Under the pieces are notes generated by a model. That model did not search any database. It saw only the letters and a list, made by a program, of their open reading frames with translations, and was not told the origin of the DNA. Positions 38,088 to 51,255 of a stretch of DNA of 64,000 bases are shown here, one piece after another. Every line of letters starts with the position of its first letter. Position 1 is the first letter of the stretch. The stretch is from Certhia americana (taxonomy: Eukaryota > Chordata > Aves > Passeriformes > Certhiidae), in NCBI GenBank assembly GCA_018697195.1, contig CM031860.1:60184861-60248860 (forward strand). The letters run 5' to 3'. Made by a program: the position numbers and the translations under genes.

Positions 38088-40317
38088 ATACTTTGGTGCC
38101 CAGTAAACCATCCTTAACTTCACACAAAATATGCCAAGGAGTTCAAAATATATCTATCCCAGCTTCTCAGTCTTTCAGTGTCCTTAGGCACAAGGAATAT
38201 TCACGTAAGGGACGCTTCCTTCCCTGTGATGGTGCCTCTCTATGTCTTGACCGGTGTGAAACTTGTACCATGAGGTGAAATCTGAGGTAGTTCACACATC
38301 CAAGTCCCCATAAAAATCATGTCCCCAGATTTCAGCTGCACACACAGACAGCAGCTGAGCCAGGGCTGGAGGATCTCACTTTTGCACTTAGGACTACAGG
38401 GAGTTTCCTATTCATTTTGTGGAGCAAAATCAAGAGCACAGATACTTCTTTTCCAAAATGTCTTCTGCTTGTTAAATCATATTTCTGTTGGCAGCTGAGG
38501 GCCTTTGACCTCTCCGAGCAGCAAGTTCTTTCCAGAAGAAAGTTAATATCTAGACTGGCTAGTTCATTGCCACACAAAGATAACTTCTTTGTTCAGAATA
38601 GGTAGAGAATGGTTAAAACAAAAACACAAAAATAACTGGTCATTTTAGGGCAGAAAATCATGGAAATTCAGCAGAGTGGAGTCACTGAAATGCTGCTGCA
38701 TACAGTGACATGAGAGAGGAAAGGCATAACACAAAGCTGCAATGTGATGCTGCCAGGTAATTGCTAGGGCTGAAGTCACTCCTGAACAAAAGATCCAGGG
38801 AATCTACATCTTAGGGCTGCCAGTGCTGTCTGAACCCTGTCTAAAGATTTAAATGCCAAACAGACCTAGCAAAGCTTTTTGAGTTAATGTAGGTTTGAGG
38901 AACTCTACCCTACAGAACACTCGAAGGCAGCTGTGCTACAATTTCAGGCTAACTATTGGAATGACACAGAAAGAAAGGGGAGAAATATGGGGATATGTCC
39001 AGGATGTCTGCCTTACACAATACCTTCCAGAAAAAAGGCCAAGATTTCTAACTTCTTGGACATACTCACCCAAGAACTTGCCAAAGCTTTTCATTCTCTG
39101 TGCTGTGAACAGGAATAAGGTAATGGTAACGGGAGGTGAAACTCAATTAGGTGGAACAAAAGGGACCTTTTATGGATTTTCCATCAAAAATCCTTTACTC
39201 AGATTTTTTTGGGGGGTGGGAAATCATACTGTTTAAAGAAATGAGGCATAACTTATAAACCAGTAACGGTGATTAAATAAACATAAATCTGCACTTAGTG
39301 AAAATCTGGTGCAAATGCAATAGCAGCACAATCTGCCATTGTCTTTTTGCTGGAGGACTGCTTAAAACTAATGGGTAAAAAACTACTCTTATTTAGGCAT
39401 CATCTAGGCACCAGATGGATGCCAAATGGCATTTTGGATTTTAAATCACTGTCTAAGCATTAAGTTCAATGAATCTCAAGCAAGGGACCACTTCCATTCC
39501 TTAGAACTTCTGCACTTAATTCATGCTGACTTCCATCTTTTCCTGTCCCAGTATGATGAGGAATTACAAGACATAAATCTGGGCTTTTTCCATTGATACT
39601 GAAAGGATGGACTTAAATCCTACTGATGTCAGGGCAGCTGCTGGCAATTTTAGACCCTGAATACTCTCTTCATTATATTATTTTGAATTTTTCCCTGACA
39701 CATTTAAAAACCTTTTAGCTATATAAATATTGTCACACTGATGCTTTTATGTCACTGTATAAATCAGTGGTGCTTCTACATCATAAAATCTGTTTTTCTC
39801 CACCCTCAAAAACCTTGAATAGCAAAATGAGGAATCCAGTATCTCTGTTTTCTTTCCTATCCTTATCTTTGGGTTATGGGTCCAGAAAGAACAAGATCAT
39901 GTTCACACCCAAAACTTCAGATAGGTGACCCAATTTTACCTGGTGGTGCTGCCAAAGGCAATGTGGAATGTCTAAAGGCTTTGGGGGTGCTGGCACTGGA
40001 GAGTTTTCTGCCTTCCTTTTAAGAAGGCCCCTACTGGACCAAGGAAGAGGATGAAAATATCATCCCACCATCCAGTTTCACATTACTCCAAGACCAATGA
40101 TGCCTCTCAAAAAATCTTTGTCAGAGCCATGGCCTCAATGTTCCCCTCTGGAGCCTTCATAGTCTTTGATTATACATTTTCCACTGCCAAAGAAATCGTT
40201 CATTGCTTAGCATCTTTTGCACAAACAAGGTCTGCCAGATCCTCTGCAGCCAGACATGAAGGAGATACAGACACTAGATCTGTTTCTTCAGGTGGTGGAT
40301 GAGTTGAAGCCATGGTC

Positions 40318-40372
40318 CCCAGGAGGTGTGCAGAGATGTCCCTTCCAACTCAAGTTATTCCATGATTCTATG
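40318..40372 (+). mobile_element. CR1 LINE 3' terminal fragment
   Basis: Contains GATGTCCCTTCCAACTCAAG followed by TTATTCCATGATTCTATG, which is the terminal CR1 sequence on the plus strand with its 3' motif intact. Only about 55 bases can be assigned. The DNA just left of it (GTGGTGGATGAGTTG) may also belong but is too diverged to be sure. Confidence 0.75.
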
Positions 40373-43300
40373 CTTATCAACATGCTGGGTCATGATACTC
40401 CCCGTCTCCCTCAGGGGAAAAGAAAATGTGTCCTGCACTAGGTAGTTAGCCCAGATTTCTCTTCCTTGATGAAGAGAGTGTTGCAACAAGAATGTCTGTC
40501 TTCTTGTAGGGTCCAAATCCCTTAGGTAGAGCAGCTTTTGGACTCAAAAATAACACATATGCTTTATTACAGAAAATCACATCCCACCCACTTCAGAAGA
40601 GGGAAACACATATTTTTCCTTTCCTCCAGAAGCCCACAGCAACCCAGACCTTGGAGGGAGAGGATGTGGCCACACCAGTCACCCATCGTCAGGCAGAATT
40701 TTCTGGTCCTGCCCTCAAACATGTTGGTCACATGTACGTGAGAGTTTGGAGAGTGACCCATGGCAAAGTGTACAATTTAAAACTCATCTAGTTACATTCT
40801 TGGAAACATTGTCCCCCAAGACAAACCAAGAAAATTATGTGTTCCAAATACCAATAAAAGGCACAAGGAATTGCTTTATTCTTCCATAGCTCCAGGGTTG
40901 CAGCATGGCCAGACAAAGAGGGATGCATGGGAAGGGCAGGATGCAAAACTGCAGGCTTTATTGTCACCTCAGATGAGGTTTGAAGGTACTTGGGTTCAAG
41001 GAGGAGGTCACAGCATCAGAGCTGCCCTCAACATATCATCTATAAAAATGGCAAGCTGATTTCATACAGGATTCAGTCTTTTTTTTAGTGAAATCAATGT
41101 CAAGGTTCCCCGTGACTCTTACTGAAGGAAGGCTCATGCAGTGATCCCTGAGTACAACAGGTTATTAGTGTGTCCCCTGTGTCCAGATGTCCTCACAGCA
41201 GCACACCTATGCACTGATGACAAGGTGAGTCTACCACAGGCACAATTATACACCCAATCATTCACACATTCACAGGTGTTACATCTGCAAAAAAATCTGG
41301 TTTTAAACGTGATAATGGAAACAAGCCATGAATCTTTAAGAAGGTGGAGACTTCTCTTAGAGAAACAATGCTTTTTTTTTTCATCTTTTCAAAGTGTGAA
41401 CAAAAGAGTGGTAGTTGAATTAATGCTCTTTTTTGCAAGGGTCATTATTTGCAGTTTCAAGAGTAGAGACCTTAAGACAAAATCAGATTCAACCTGTTCT
41501 TTAATCGGCCTTTCTTAGAATCTCTCTTTTCTTTGTGGACATGTCCACTAGTCCTTAACCTGATTTATGTGATTGGTCAATTGTGAGTTAATGAAGGGGA
41601 TAAAATGTTTTCTGGAATGCTGGGATAATCAACAAATAGCAATGACCAGTAACTGGACCACAGCCAAGACAGGAACTTAATCCCCTGAAGTCCAAGGGTA
41701 TTGTGAATCTGCACTGAAGTGGGAACTGAAAGAAACCAGTTACATCATTCCATTTGCTTTCTTAGACTGGGACAAATGCACTCACTACAGAAAGCATATT
41801 TGAAGACTAATTATATAGGGAGAAACCAAGCTAGGAAGGAATTTGTCTACTCCTAGGCATATGTGGTTTCAAGCTCAGTTTAAGGGGTTTAATCCTCTTC
41901 GTTCCTGGCAGCACTTTACTGTTGGATGCATTCAGTGCAGGTTGTTTCTCTCAGAGGTCACATACTCTAGCCCCATACCTCTGCCTTCACTAATGATGCA
42001 GAGCAGCTCCCTCGCCCTCTCTCAAACATCTTGCTTGAATTCTCAGTGGCAACAAAACAGCCGAATAGTTCAGCTGCAAGGACTAAAAAGATGGGTTTAA
42101 AATGCATGTGTATCCTTTGAGCGTAAAATTTAAATTAGAAAACAGAGACACTCTTGCTTGCTCTGCCGTGGATTTCATGTAAAGGTCAGAATTTATCACT
42201 GCTGAAGCCCCTCTGAATTAAGCAGGGATGAACTTGGAGCTTTTCAGTAAAGCCAAGTGTCTCAGCCTGGGTGTTTCTGGTTTTGAGCACACACCTCAGG
42301 ACACATTGTGGGGGAGAAGGGGGTCAGAGGATTCTTCAGTGGTCAGTGTGAGGTCATTTAATTGAGAAGTTGACACTACACACAGGAAGCCCTGATCAAA
42401 GCTCATGAACTCAGCAACTCAACAGGGACTGAAGCACAGCACCTGCACGACAACCAAGAAGTGAGTTACCATACCTTTGGTGGGTGGACAACCCATTAGT
42501 GATGGTGAGAGGATAAAGGGAACACTAAAATATCCCCTCTGCCTGTGGTGGGTGTCACCAGCACTGGGGAGCTTGCCAGGAGTAGAGGGAAGACAACCCA
42601 CTTTACCCTTGGCCTCTGTTTTTAAGAAGTTAGAGCAAGTTCCCAGTGAGTTCCATTTTACATGTCCCAACAAAGAGGTTCGTTGACTCAGTCCTTGTGC
42701 TTAGACTGTGCAACACATCTCCCAGAGAGGATTTTGGGGATACTGCAGGATGACCCCTTCAATATCCGGTCAACAACCAGATGTTCAGTAATGTTTTCTC
42801 AAATACACATCATCTCAGATCTTAGATCTTGCTGGAATGAAGAAAAAAATCCTACAAACTGACAGAAACACTTCATGGACTTCCAAGCTAACACCCTTCC
42901 ATTTGTTTCTGTGCTGCTTAAGTTCATTTTTCTTTCAATGAGTGGTTAATTTTTATACCATTTTAAGGATATTTTTCCAACAAGAGGCCCTTGAGAGCTC
43001 CATGTTGCACATGCAGGTGTATTGTGAGTTCTCTGGGGAGAGGTCTGAGGTTTATTTCCTCATTTGCACCTCAGACAGTGGGTCCTGATTTCACTGCTAT
43101 ACCTAATTCATGTAATTGATGGACAAATAATTGAACAGCTTAAAATGCCTAGGAAGGCCCAGGAGAAGGTTCATGTGGAGCCATTCCTTCCCTTACAGGA
43201 ACAGTTGGGGTCTGTAATGATGTGAGTGTTGAAGGGAGCGGGAGATGATGTTTGTGGTAATGAGATTTCCAGAGTCAGAGGCCAATAGGGAATCATAAAG

Positions 43301-44527
43301 GAGAATGAAGTGAGACATGAGGAGTGAGAAGAGATTAATTAGTGGTAGAGAAACATCCTCTTGGGACACTTCAATAAGCCAAAACCCTCATCTATGTAAG
43401 AATTGTATTAATAACCCATGGCAAAGCACCGGACAGGCCAGCACCAAGATCTGCATCCAAATGTAGAAGCTCCTGGTCAGTCCTGGTGGCTCTTGGTCAG
43501 TCTCTTCTCCCTGTCTGGCTGTGACCTGAACTTGTGGATTACTCACCACCCCAAGCTGAGTGGCTATGAATGAGTCAGGTTTCTCTTCCATATCCCCCTT
43601 GCTCCTCAGCACCAGTTTCTTTATGCCTTGCTCTGTGTATTGCTTCAACAATTTTACCTCTTCATTAGCATTTCAGCAAGCTAATTGCTGTTCTCCCATG
43701 AGCTGACTGGACAACTGTATGGGCCAGGCAGCTGCATCTCTCTTGTGTTCAGGGATTTGTTGATTAAAACAGTTACCTCATCCAGTGTGACCCCAGGAGC
43801 CCCAGCTTCCCTTGCTGCTGATGAGAAGCACATGTTGATGGGTCTGGAGCATTTCACAGCAGAGCTCATCCACAAGACAAGGGGATGGACAAGCTGCAGG
43901 AGGGCTCTGGCAGTGCAAATTTCTTCTTGCCATGGGTTCAGGACAGATCCATGGAGACTGATGGCCATCAGCATCACAGAAAACATTGCCAGTAGCCCAG
44001 GATCCTATTTAAGGGAAAATTAATCAAGAGATGTCTTCAGAAGACAAGGTCCTTCTAAAGAAAGATGGAGAAGGATAGTGTTGGCTGAGTGAGGTCTGGA
44101 AAGTTAAGGGAGAAGAAGGGGTATTTAGCTCTAATTTGCTAAAATAGACTTACAAGAATTAATGTAGAAATCCATTTGGGAGAAATAGGAATAAAACTCT
44201 TCTTGTCAGGTTTGTGGGTGGTGTACTAAGGGCATTTACTTACGTGTTGCATAAACTCAGTAGAGTTCTGTCTGCTCTACGTATCAGAGGTTTCAGATGA
44301 AGCTATTGTTACTCATCAGCTTTCCAATGCCCTGAACAAAGTTGTAACTCATTAGGTTACAGCCCAAGGTGCTCAGCCTCATCTCTGCACTATTTTAATC
44401 ATAGAAAAGGCTTGGAAGAGACATCCAGAGAGGTTTTAATTATTCATTTGTTGTCACTCCTTATATGCCATATTAAGGAATAACCTATTAAGGTCTAATC
44501 TGAATTGAGTTTAAATCAGGAATACAA
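40373..44527. other. Unassigned non-coding DNA
   Basis: About 4 kb without a recognised gene. At 40540-40970 three CTTTATT words (AATAAAG on the minus strand) and GC-richer text raise the possibility of a decayed minus-strand LTR, but I cannot define ends. At 41089-41224 a T-rich acceptor and a GTGAGT donor frame 136 bases that have stops in all three frames. Confidence 0.5.
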
Positions 44528-44779
44528 TTGGCCTCAAGCTGCACCTGGGGAGGTTTAAGTTAGATAATAGTAAAAATTTAGTCATGGGAAGGATTGCTGA
44601 GCACTGGAACAGGCTGCCCAGGAAAGTGGTGAAGTCACCATCCTTGGAAGTTTTCAAAAACCACATGGATGTGGCACGTGGGACACAGTTTAGTGCTGGC
44701 CTTGGCAGTATTAAGTTAATGGTTGGATTCAATGATTTTAGAGGTCTTCCCCAACCTTAATTACTCTGTGATTCTATTA
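44528..44779 (+). mobile_element. CR1 LINE 3' end (5'-truncated)
   Basis: About 250 bases on the plus strand follow the CR1 order closely: GGCCTCAAGCTGCACC, GGGGAGGTTTAAGTTAGATA, GGAACAGGCTGCCCAGGAAA, GTGGTGAAGTCACCATCC, the AATGGTTGGATTCAATGA block, then GAGGTCTTCCCCAACC and terminal GATTCTATT. Coding remnants of the CR1 polyprotein C-terminus are present, but the frame is broken. An A-rich tract follows within about 12 bases. Confidence 0.93.
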
Positions 44780-44790
44780 ATCTTAAAGGA

Positions 44791-44844
44791 AAAAAAAAAA
44801 CCCAAAAAACCAAAAATAACAAAAAAAAAAAAAAAAAAAAAAAA
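44791..44844. repeat. A-rich tract abutting a CR1 3' end
   Basis: Ten A, two short A-rich pieces broken by CCC and CC, and then a run of 24 A. CR1 elements do not normally carry poly-A tails, so the tract is probably independent, either slippage-expanded or the remains of another retroposon tail. Confidence 0.9.
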
Positions 44845-45938
44845 TAATCTGTGTCTAGGAAAACTCAGGTCTATGCCTGGTTCACCTATTTCAGGTTTCT
44901 TATAAACCTCCTGTCTGTGGTTATCCCATTTATTTTCTCTCCTGTGGTCTGGATCTCGTGTGTCTGGAGTACACATGACTTAGGCTGTAGGGTCTGAAGC
45001 TGAACAAAGCACTCCACATGTCTCAGATATGCTTCTCTCAATTAACACCATAAACTGGAGCTGCCAAGTGGTGACTTAATAACATATCTATTAATAGTGA
45101 CTGTTATCGGGGAAATGGGAAGAACAGCAGACAGACAGAAGAAGGAAAACAGTATTAAATGAGACATTTCTCTGAAAATACAATCCAGTTTACCCATAAA
45201 ATAGAGTCAGATAGCCTACAGAATTATGGTTATGGTTGTGTGGGTGATAATTCTCCCTTCAATTTTTGCACAGGAAACTGTTTCAGATTAACTTTTCAGA
45301 AGTGATAACAAAAGTGATTTATTCCTACACGAACAAAACCCCACACTAGCATGTTTATGCATCACCATGGGCAAAGTGCCTTCCAAATACTCAAGATTAT
45401 TCTCTTCTCTAAGCATTGTGCATATCAAAGGCTGGTTTTGTTGCTTACTGGACTATAGCGGTGCTGATTATTAAGTTTGAAACAAAATCTCAGGTAACAT
45501 AAATATTTAGAAACAGCAATCCAGGGGGATTAAGCCAACACAGAGCCAAACTCTGACAGGCTTTACCCTGTGTTGTTATTTAACATCCAGAGATAGGAAA
45601 GCCAGACTCTGTAGGGCTGTGTTGATTAGTGCCAAAGACTAAATGTGCATATGAATGGTACTAGATTCACAGGAAGGATTTAAGGATCAGTATTAGACCC
45701 TGTTCCTAAATCCTAATTAGGCAATTCCTGAAGAAGGTAGTTCACAAACCCCAGCACCCTGAGCATAGCTCAGCCTAGTGACTCTATTAAAAAAATTTAA
45801 AAATGCTGAAGGGGATAAATTTCATGTAGGATTAACAGCTGGAGGTTTTTTTGTTAACTGTAAACACTAAATCAGGCCAGTAATTCCTCTCCGTTCCCTC
45901 AAAGAACTATCTTGCACAAAACTCTCCTGCCCCAAATA

Positions 45939-45939
<1 letters not shown>

Positions 45940-45971
<32 letters not shown>
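45940..45971. repeat. (TA)n microsatellite
   Basis: About sixteen uninterrupted TA dinucleotides. Confidence 0.95.
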
Positions 45972-45974
<3 letters not shown>

Positions 45975-48918
45975 TTAATATCTCTGACATGAGAGACCCC
46001 CTTCAATGTCCACACTCTGTGCTGAAGACCATCTTATAGCTGGATCATTATATCTTCTGGTGTAATTATTAAGGGTTTTTCCTGGAGAGGGGAAGGGGGT
46101 TTGGTGTGGTGATGAGAGCAGGGAGAGGGGAAGGTCTCTCTGCAATAGCCCATGGAACATGCCCTTCATTTCTCACGTGTTCCTCCCATCCGTGGCCTGA
46201 AGAAACCCCAAACCCCAGAGTGGGGGGGAGGCAGCTTTACGTGGTGAGCCCTGGGCTCATACACAATGAACCCTATTTTGGATGGAAAAGATTCAGCTCC
46301 AGCTCCAGAAACACGCTGGCGTCAGGGGACTGACCAAGTTATAATTGCATCTCTTTGTGTTGTTGGTCCCTTGGCCTCCCTAAGCTGAAGCAAGCTACAT
46401 TTGATTTCTTTGGCATCATCCGGAGTGTGTTCTGCCAGCATTTTGCCCTCAGTGCCTTGAGTAAGCCAAACTGGCCACTTCTGTGACCTCTTGTTCCTTC
46501 TATACATGGAACATATTTCAGTGAATTTATACCTCCTCAAATAAGGTCTCTTTTATTCTAATGTGAATGCCCCGTTAACTTCGGTTTTGGATCCACTCCC
46601 AGTCTCCAGAATACCTGGTGCTTTATGTTTTGGATATGCCAGACTGCCTGCTGCTCCAGGTTGTGACAGAGAGTGTCTGGTTCATATACTTCTACCTTTT
46701 GATGTTAGATTGTTTATTCCAGTTCCCCAAAAATACTTTAAAAGAAAAAATATAAAGGAGTGGGGGAAGGGCATGAAGCCACTAAAAAGTTACCCATCAG
46801 CTCACATGTGTTGCCTGGCCACCCAGCAAAACAAAAAAATCCCTCTTGCTGCTCAGTTCATCTTGTCCAGCCTATGAAAGTGGACAGATTTTTAATAGAG
46901 AAAGCTCAGTGTGTGTTCCTTCCACACAGGTCTAAGGGCAATGTCTCAGGCCGGGATCCAGAGATGAGGATCTCCCAAACAATGCAGGAAAATGGTATGG
47001 GAAAAGCCACATTTCCTGGAAACTACTTTGTCAGAATTCAACTTACTAGGAGGAACATTTGGGGAAGGAAGTATTCCCAGACCAAACATTTTAAAAATAT
47101 ACTTTTCAAATCTGTCTCTATAAATTTTTTCCATAAATGAAGAATTTCTTTGAATTCTGAAGTACCTTTGAAATTGCAGTACAGTTACATTTTTCAAGAG
47201 TTTTCCCTTATCTTTAAATTTCAGAATTGAAATAAATTGATTTCACATGATTCAGGTTAAAAATTTTTGTGGAACCAATCTGAAACTGGAGGGGAAAAGT
47301 TTGGTGTGAAGAATTTCAATTGTTCTTCTTATTGATCATATGATGGGAAAGGCAAAATCTCTGAAACCTCTCACTGGATGGGAACAAATTTCAGTTTTGT
47401 TCCTGGCTTGTGGAGCCAAGTTCTCCAGGCAGAGCTTCTCTCACAGCAAACCAGCCCGTGTGAAGGTTTCTTTCCATCAACAGATGGAGAGAAAACACTC
47501 CCCTTTCAACTGAAAATGGTCATGGAGGGTATAATGAAAATTGTTGAGTAGATCAAGCAAAATGATCAACCTGTTCTCTCATTTTCAACTCAGCTTCCTC
47601 ATCTTCGTCCAAATTATTTTCGGTTTTTTGTACATCTCCTGCTTAGAATCAATCATGAAAGCTGTAGGTCTTGTGGTGGTCCAAGAGAAGGGTGCAGTTA
47701 TACTAAATTATAGCAGCTGTCCCCAAATTTCCCTTGCTTTTTATGCTCTTATTAAAGACCATAAAAAAAAGCATTTGATTTCTCCCACTGTCACTGGCTT
47801 TAGTCATTTATTCATAGCACTTCACCCTAAAAAGGCCTCACAATTCCTGAAATAGCCTCTTGTGTCTCCCTTGCCTGCACATTTTCCAGCTGAAGCATCC
47901 CAGACCATGCCAAAGTTGATGTTTTAGAAAAGCCTCCTAGAGAGAAGATTCAAGTGTTTCCCCCGTTCTCTCTCCATTCCTCTTCACACCTTTTTTTTTG
48001 GTTTGGAGTCTGGGCTGTATCATCTCTGCAGCCCAGTAAATTATCCAGGAATTCAGCATGTGGGTTCCTGAGTTTCTGTGCCATGGTCTACCACAGCAGC
48101 CAGGAGAAAACAGTGATTCCAGCAGAAAAAAAGCAAGCGGAGCAGCCCTGAGTGCCTTGCTGCTCCTCCTCTCTTGTGATGCTGGGAGGTGCTTGGCAAG
48201 GGCTACTGGACACTCAACCCTTCAGTTTCACTGTGGACATGACTGATGAGTTTCCAAAGGGTTTTGAGGTCTTGGAAGTGTGGACAAGGCTGTCTGCCAC
48301 ACTCATAACTTGCTAGAAAGCTGATGTGAGTCTCTTTTCAGGTGTTACCACAGAAGCATATGGTTACTTTAATATTTTCTTTCTCTCCTGAACTTTCTTT
48401 TGCTCAGAAAATTACAATACAGCTTTTCCTTCTTATTGCCTGTCCCAGGAGCCAAGGACACATTGCCAAGAGATTCACCAGCCAGGAAACAGCATCTGGG
48501 GCAAAATGTAGCCCTTACATCTGATGGGACAGTAAATAAGGGAAGCTTCTCCAGGTGGCAGATGTGGCTGGACAACTCCAGGCTGTGCTCCAAAAGTCCT
48601 GCCCTATTTGTGGAGGAGGAGTCAATGCTGTGTAAAGTTCCATCTATTGTTCTGGGAGCAGATGCTGCTCACAGAAGTGCCATGACTGACATTCATAATC
48701 CCAGGCAGTGGAGAAGGTTCCCACAGGAGTCCTGTGACCAGTAATGGTCAATAAGGAAACCCAGTGAGTTGACCTGTCCTGGACATTGATCATTCTTCAT
48801 TGCTGTAATTTTGGCTAATCACAGGACAAGCAAGGTCCCATGAGCAGCAGGAAAATATTTGAAAATGTATCTTTAAAATCCAACTTGCCTTTTCAGCTTT
48901 ACATTTTTTCCTTTGCAG

Positions 48919-48980
48919 AGAGGGGACTTTTCTGGGTACTATTGCAAAGAAGATCCCAAAGGGGCACAGAAATGTGAAAG
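48919..48980 (+). other. Best exon candidate in the window (62 bases, plus strand)
   Basis: A strong acceptor (ATTTTTTCCTTTGCAG) is followed by 62 bases that end in GAAAG and a good donor, GTAAGAGG. One frame is open from the first base and reads RGDFSGYYCKEDPKGAQKCE with two bases left over. A second frame is also open. The cysteines and the DFSGYYCK pattern look like a secreted or extracellular segment, but I recognise no family and cannot find a partner exon in matching phase. Splice signals on both sides plus an open frame make this better than the other candidates. It could still be chance or a non-coding exon. Confidence 0.28.
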
Positions 48981-51241
48981 GTAAGAGGAGGTCAGGAACA
49001 GAAAGAGATTGCAGTTTGGAACTGGTCTGGACCAGAAATACAAGACAACTTGGAATGGTAACCTTACCCTGAACTCCCAGGTAAGGAAAATATCCAGGTT
49101 TTACAAGTAATCCCTATTCAGAAATAGGAAAAATAGAGATTTGCAATCAATCTATCCCTACATGTCACTGATGTTCTGAAGCTTAAAATAATAGCCTGTA
49201 ATCCCAAGTGAGGAAGCAATTAGTAATTATGAGTGCAATATAGAAAACACGTGTGAAAGAAATCCCAGTTGCTCTTTCCTTTCCTGACAAATCATTCCCT
49301 GAATTTTGTATCAGTGGTTTCTATTCATCAGCCTTCAATACAGATTTTGAGTAGTAAATGTCAGGCAGTGGGATGCCTGTGAACTGCTCTGTTGGGTTTG
49401 TCTACATCATTTCCCAGCAAGAGGTGACCACGCTGCCCTTTGCAGTGCCAGTGTGGCTGCTACAGCTTCCAGCAGTACCTGCACAGGAGTACAGTGGAAA
49501 AATGCACTTTTCTACAGCATGAGGTGTGCCAAAGGCTGAATTAAATTATTCTCAGAAATGGGTGGTTAAAGAATCAAATATTTAAAGAAATCCCCAGTGG
49601 GTGTCCCATGTGTTTGTAAACAGGATATTTGGTTATTTGGTGGGCTCTGGGTTTCTATGGGAACCTGATGAACTTGGAGAGACACAACAAAAGGAGGCCC
49701 TTCCACTCCGGGCCACAATGTTTTTGGTCCCAAGCACCTCACAGTGTACTGTAATTATTTAAATGCCAGCAGAGCAGTGATATCATGCAAAGACATGACA
49801 GATCACACTTTTCTCATATTAGGAGAGAGGGTTGGAACATGTGAGTATGTGTACAGGAGTCTGTTTGTAATGAAACTGCCATATGGGGCCCTTGTGTGCT
49901 TGCAGTCTCATTTCATCGAGTTAAGAGTGCTCACTTTTCTTAATGTGTTCACTTGCTTAATGTGTTTACTTAAATATATTTAATATCCCATGGAGTCCAT
50001 TTCCATTTACTGATGGAGCTTTTCTTGAGCATCATAGTGGCAAAGCTGAATAAGATACCTGTGAAAGACATCAGAAATTTTAACATATTGAAAGCACTGA
50101 GAAGTGTAAGAGGGCAATATTCAGTTTTGTAATGAAAATAAATAAATGAGGAAAACCTTTGGGACCCACTAAAATAGAGCAACCAAACAGGAAGGTAAGA
50201 AAATTGTTCTGTGTACCCAAAGGGAAACAGTGAAGGCCAGTTTATTTTTTCTGATGTTGTTCATTGTGGAAATAATTGATGCCCAGTTTGGAAAGAAATA
50301 TAATAATAGTAAAAGACATTGCTCTCGGTGCTCCCAATTTGCCATCTGACCTCATCACTATTGCATTCCTGGATGCAAAACAGCTCAGTTTCAAAGAAAA
50401 TACTGAAAATCTCTCTAGAAACCCTATGACCTGGTAGTTAGGACACTCTTTTAATCTGAAGGTAAGGAATTTCGTGCCTCTTGGCCTCAAAGATCACCTA
50501 AAATCTCTCGTCTCCCTAGATGAAGTCAGTAGCAGACACTGCTCTGGGAAGCTTTGGATTGTTGTGGCTGATGGCAGAGATTGCACTGGAGCTCCAGCTG
50601 GGACATCATCACCTGGTTTCACCACAACAGATCCTGCTGATCCTATCTGAGGACTACAGGGAATAATGTCCAGAAATTCCTGGTGAATTTCCTGCAGCCA
50701 TTCTCATTTCTAGGTTAGCATAAAGGAAAACCTACACCCAGTGACCTGCAGGAAGAGAGGCAGAGGAAGAGGCTAAAAGCTGTGAAGCAGAGACACCAAG
50801 AAATTGAGAATCCACCCTTAAATTGCAGAAATGGGGAGAGGATTTTGCACTCACCCCTCCTGTCTTTCTGTACTGGGAGTCTGGTAGTTTCTGCTGGAGG
50901 TATCTCTGTGTTGGGAGAGCAGGCTGTGGTGGCAAGGGACACAATGATCTCTTCAGAGAGGTCCCAGCTGCCTTCCCCTGTTCAGTGTCACTCATACTGC
51001 TGGGCCTGGGGGGCCAGTGCTCATGCATGCAAAATCACTCTTTTTTTAATTTTCTGTTTCTGTAACATGACCTATTACTGTACTACATCTTCATGAGGCA
51101 GAGCTGTCTGCAGAACATCTGTTGCAGTCCCAGCTGTTCGGGTACTTCCTCTGTTTCAGCCCTGTTTCAGATATGTGCAAATCGCTGACAGTAACACATC
51201 CCCCAGTTCCTCCTACAAATCCTGTTTTCTCTGTTCTCACA

Positions 51242-51255
51242 GGGGAGGGGGGGGG
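51242..51255 (+). repeat. G-rich run
   Basis: Four G, one A, then nine G. It is a borderline quadruplex former and a likely sequencing trouble spot. Confidence 0.85.

Larger units (their letters stand above)
32701..40317. other. Unassigned non-coding DNA
   Basis: About 7.6 kb of mostly unique DNA with no recognised gene. It holds a 13-bp hairpin and a self-complementary microsatellite, listed separately. A locally GC-richer patch at about 36690-37480 has short frames without motifs. Tiny duplications such as the 14-base repeat near 33992-34020 look like slippage. Confidence 0.5.

Noticed and set aside
41089..41224. Exon-like stretch with T-rich acceptor and GTGAGT donor
   Set aside because: All three frames contain stops, and the acceptor depends on a simple T-run. 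Kept only as a remark.
44243..44331. Minus-strand stretch between a TTTGTTCAG acceptor and a GTAAGTAAA donor
   Set aside because: Stops in every frame and no partner exon. Expected by chance at this window size.
44400..44430. Possible minus-strand CR1 start (ATCATAGAAAAGGCTTGGAA)
   Set aside because: Matches only about 25 bases, and the following CR1 blocks are missing.
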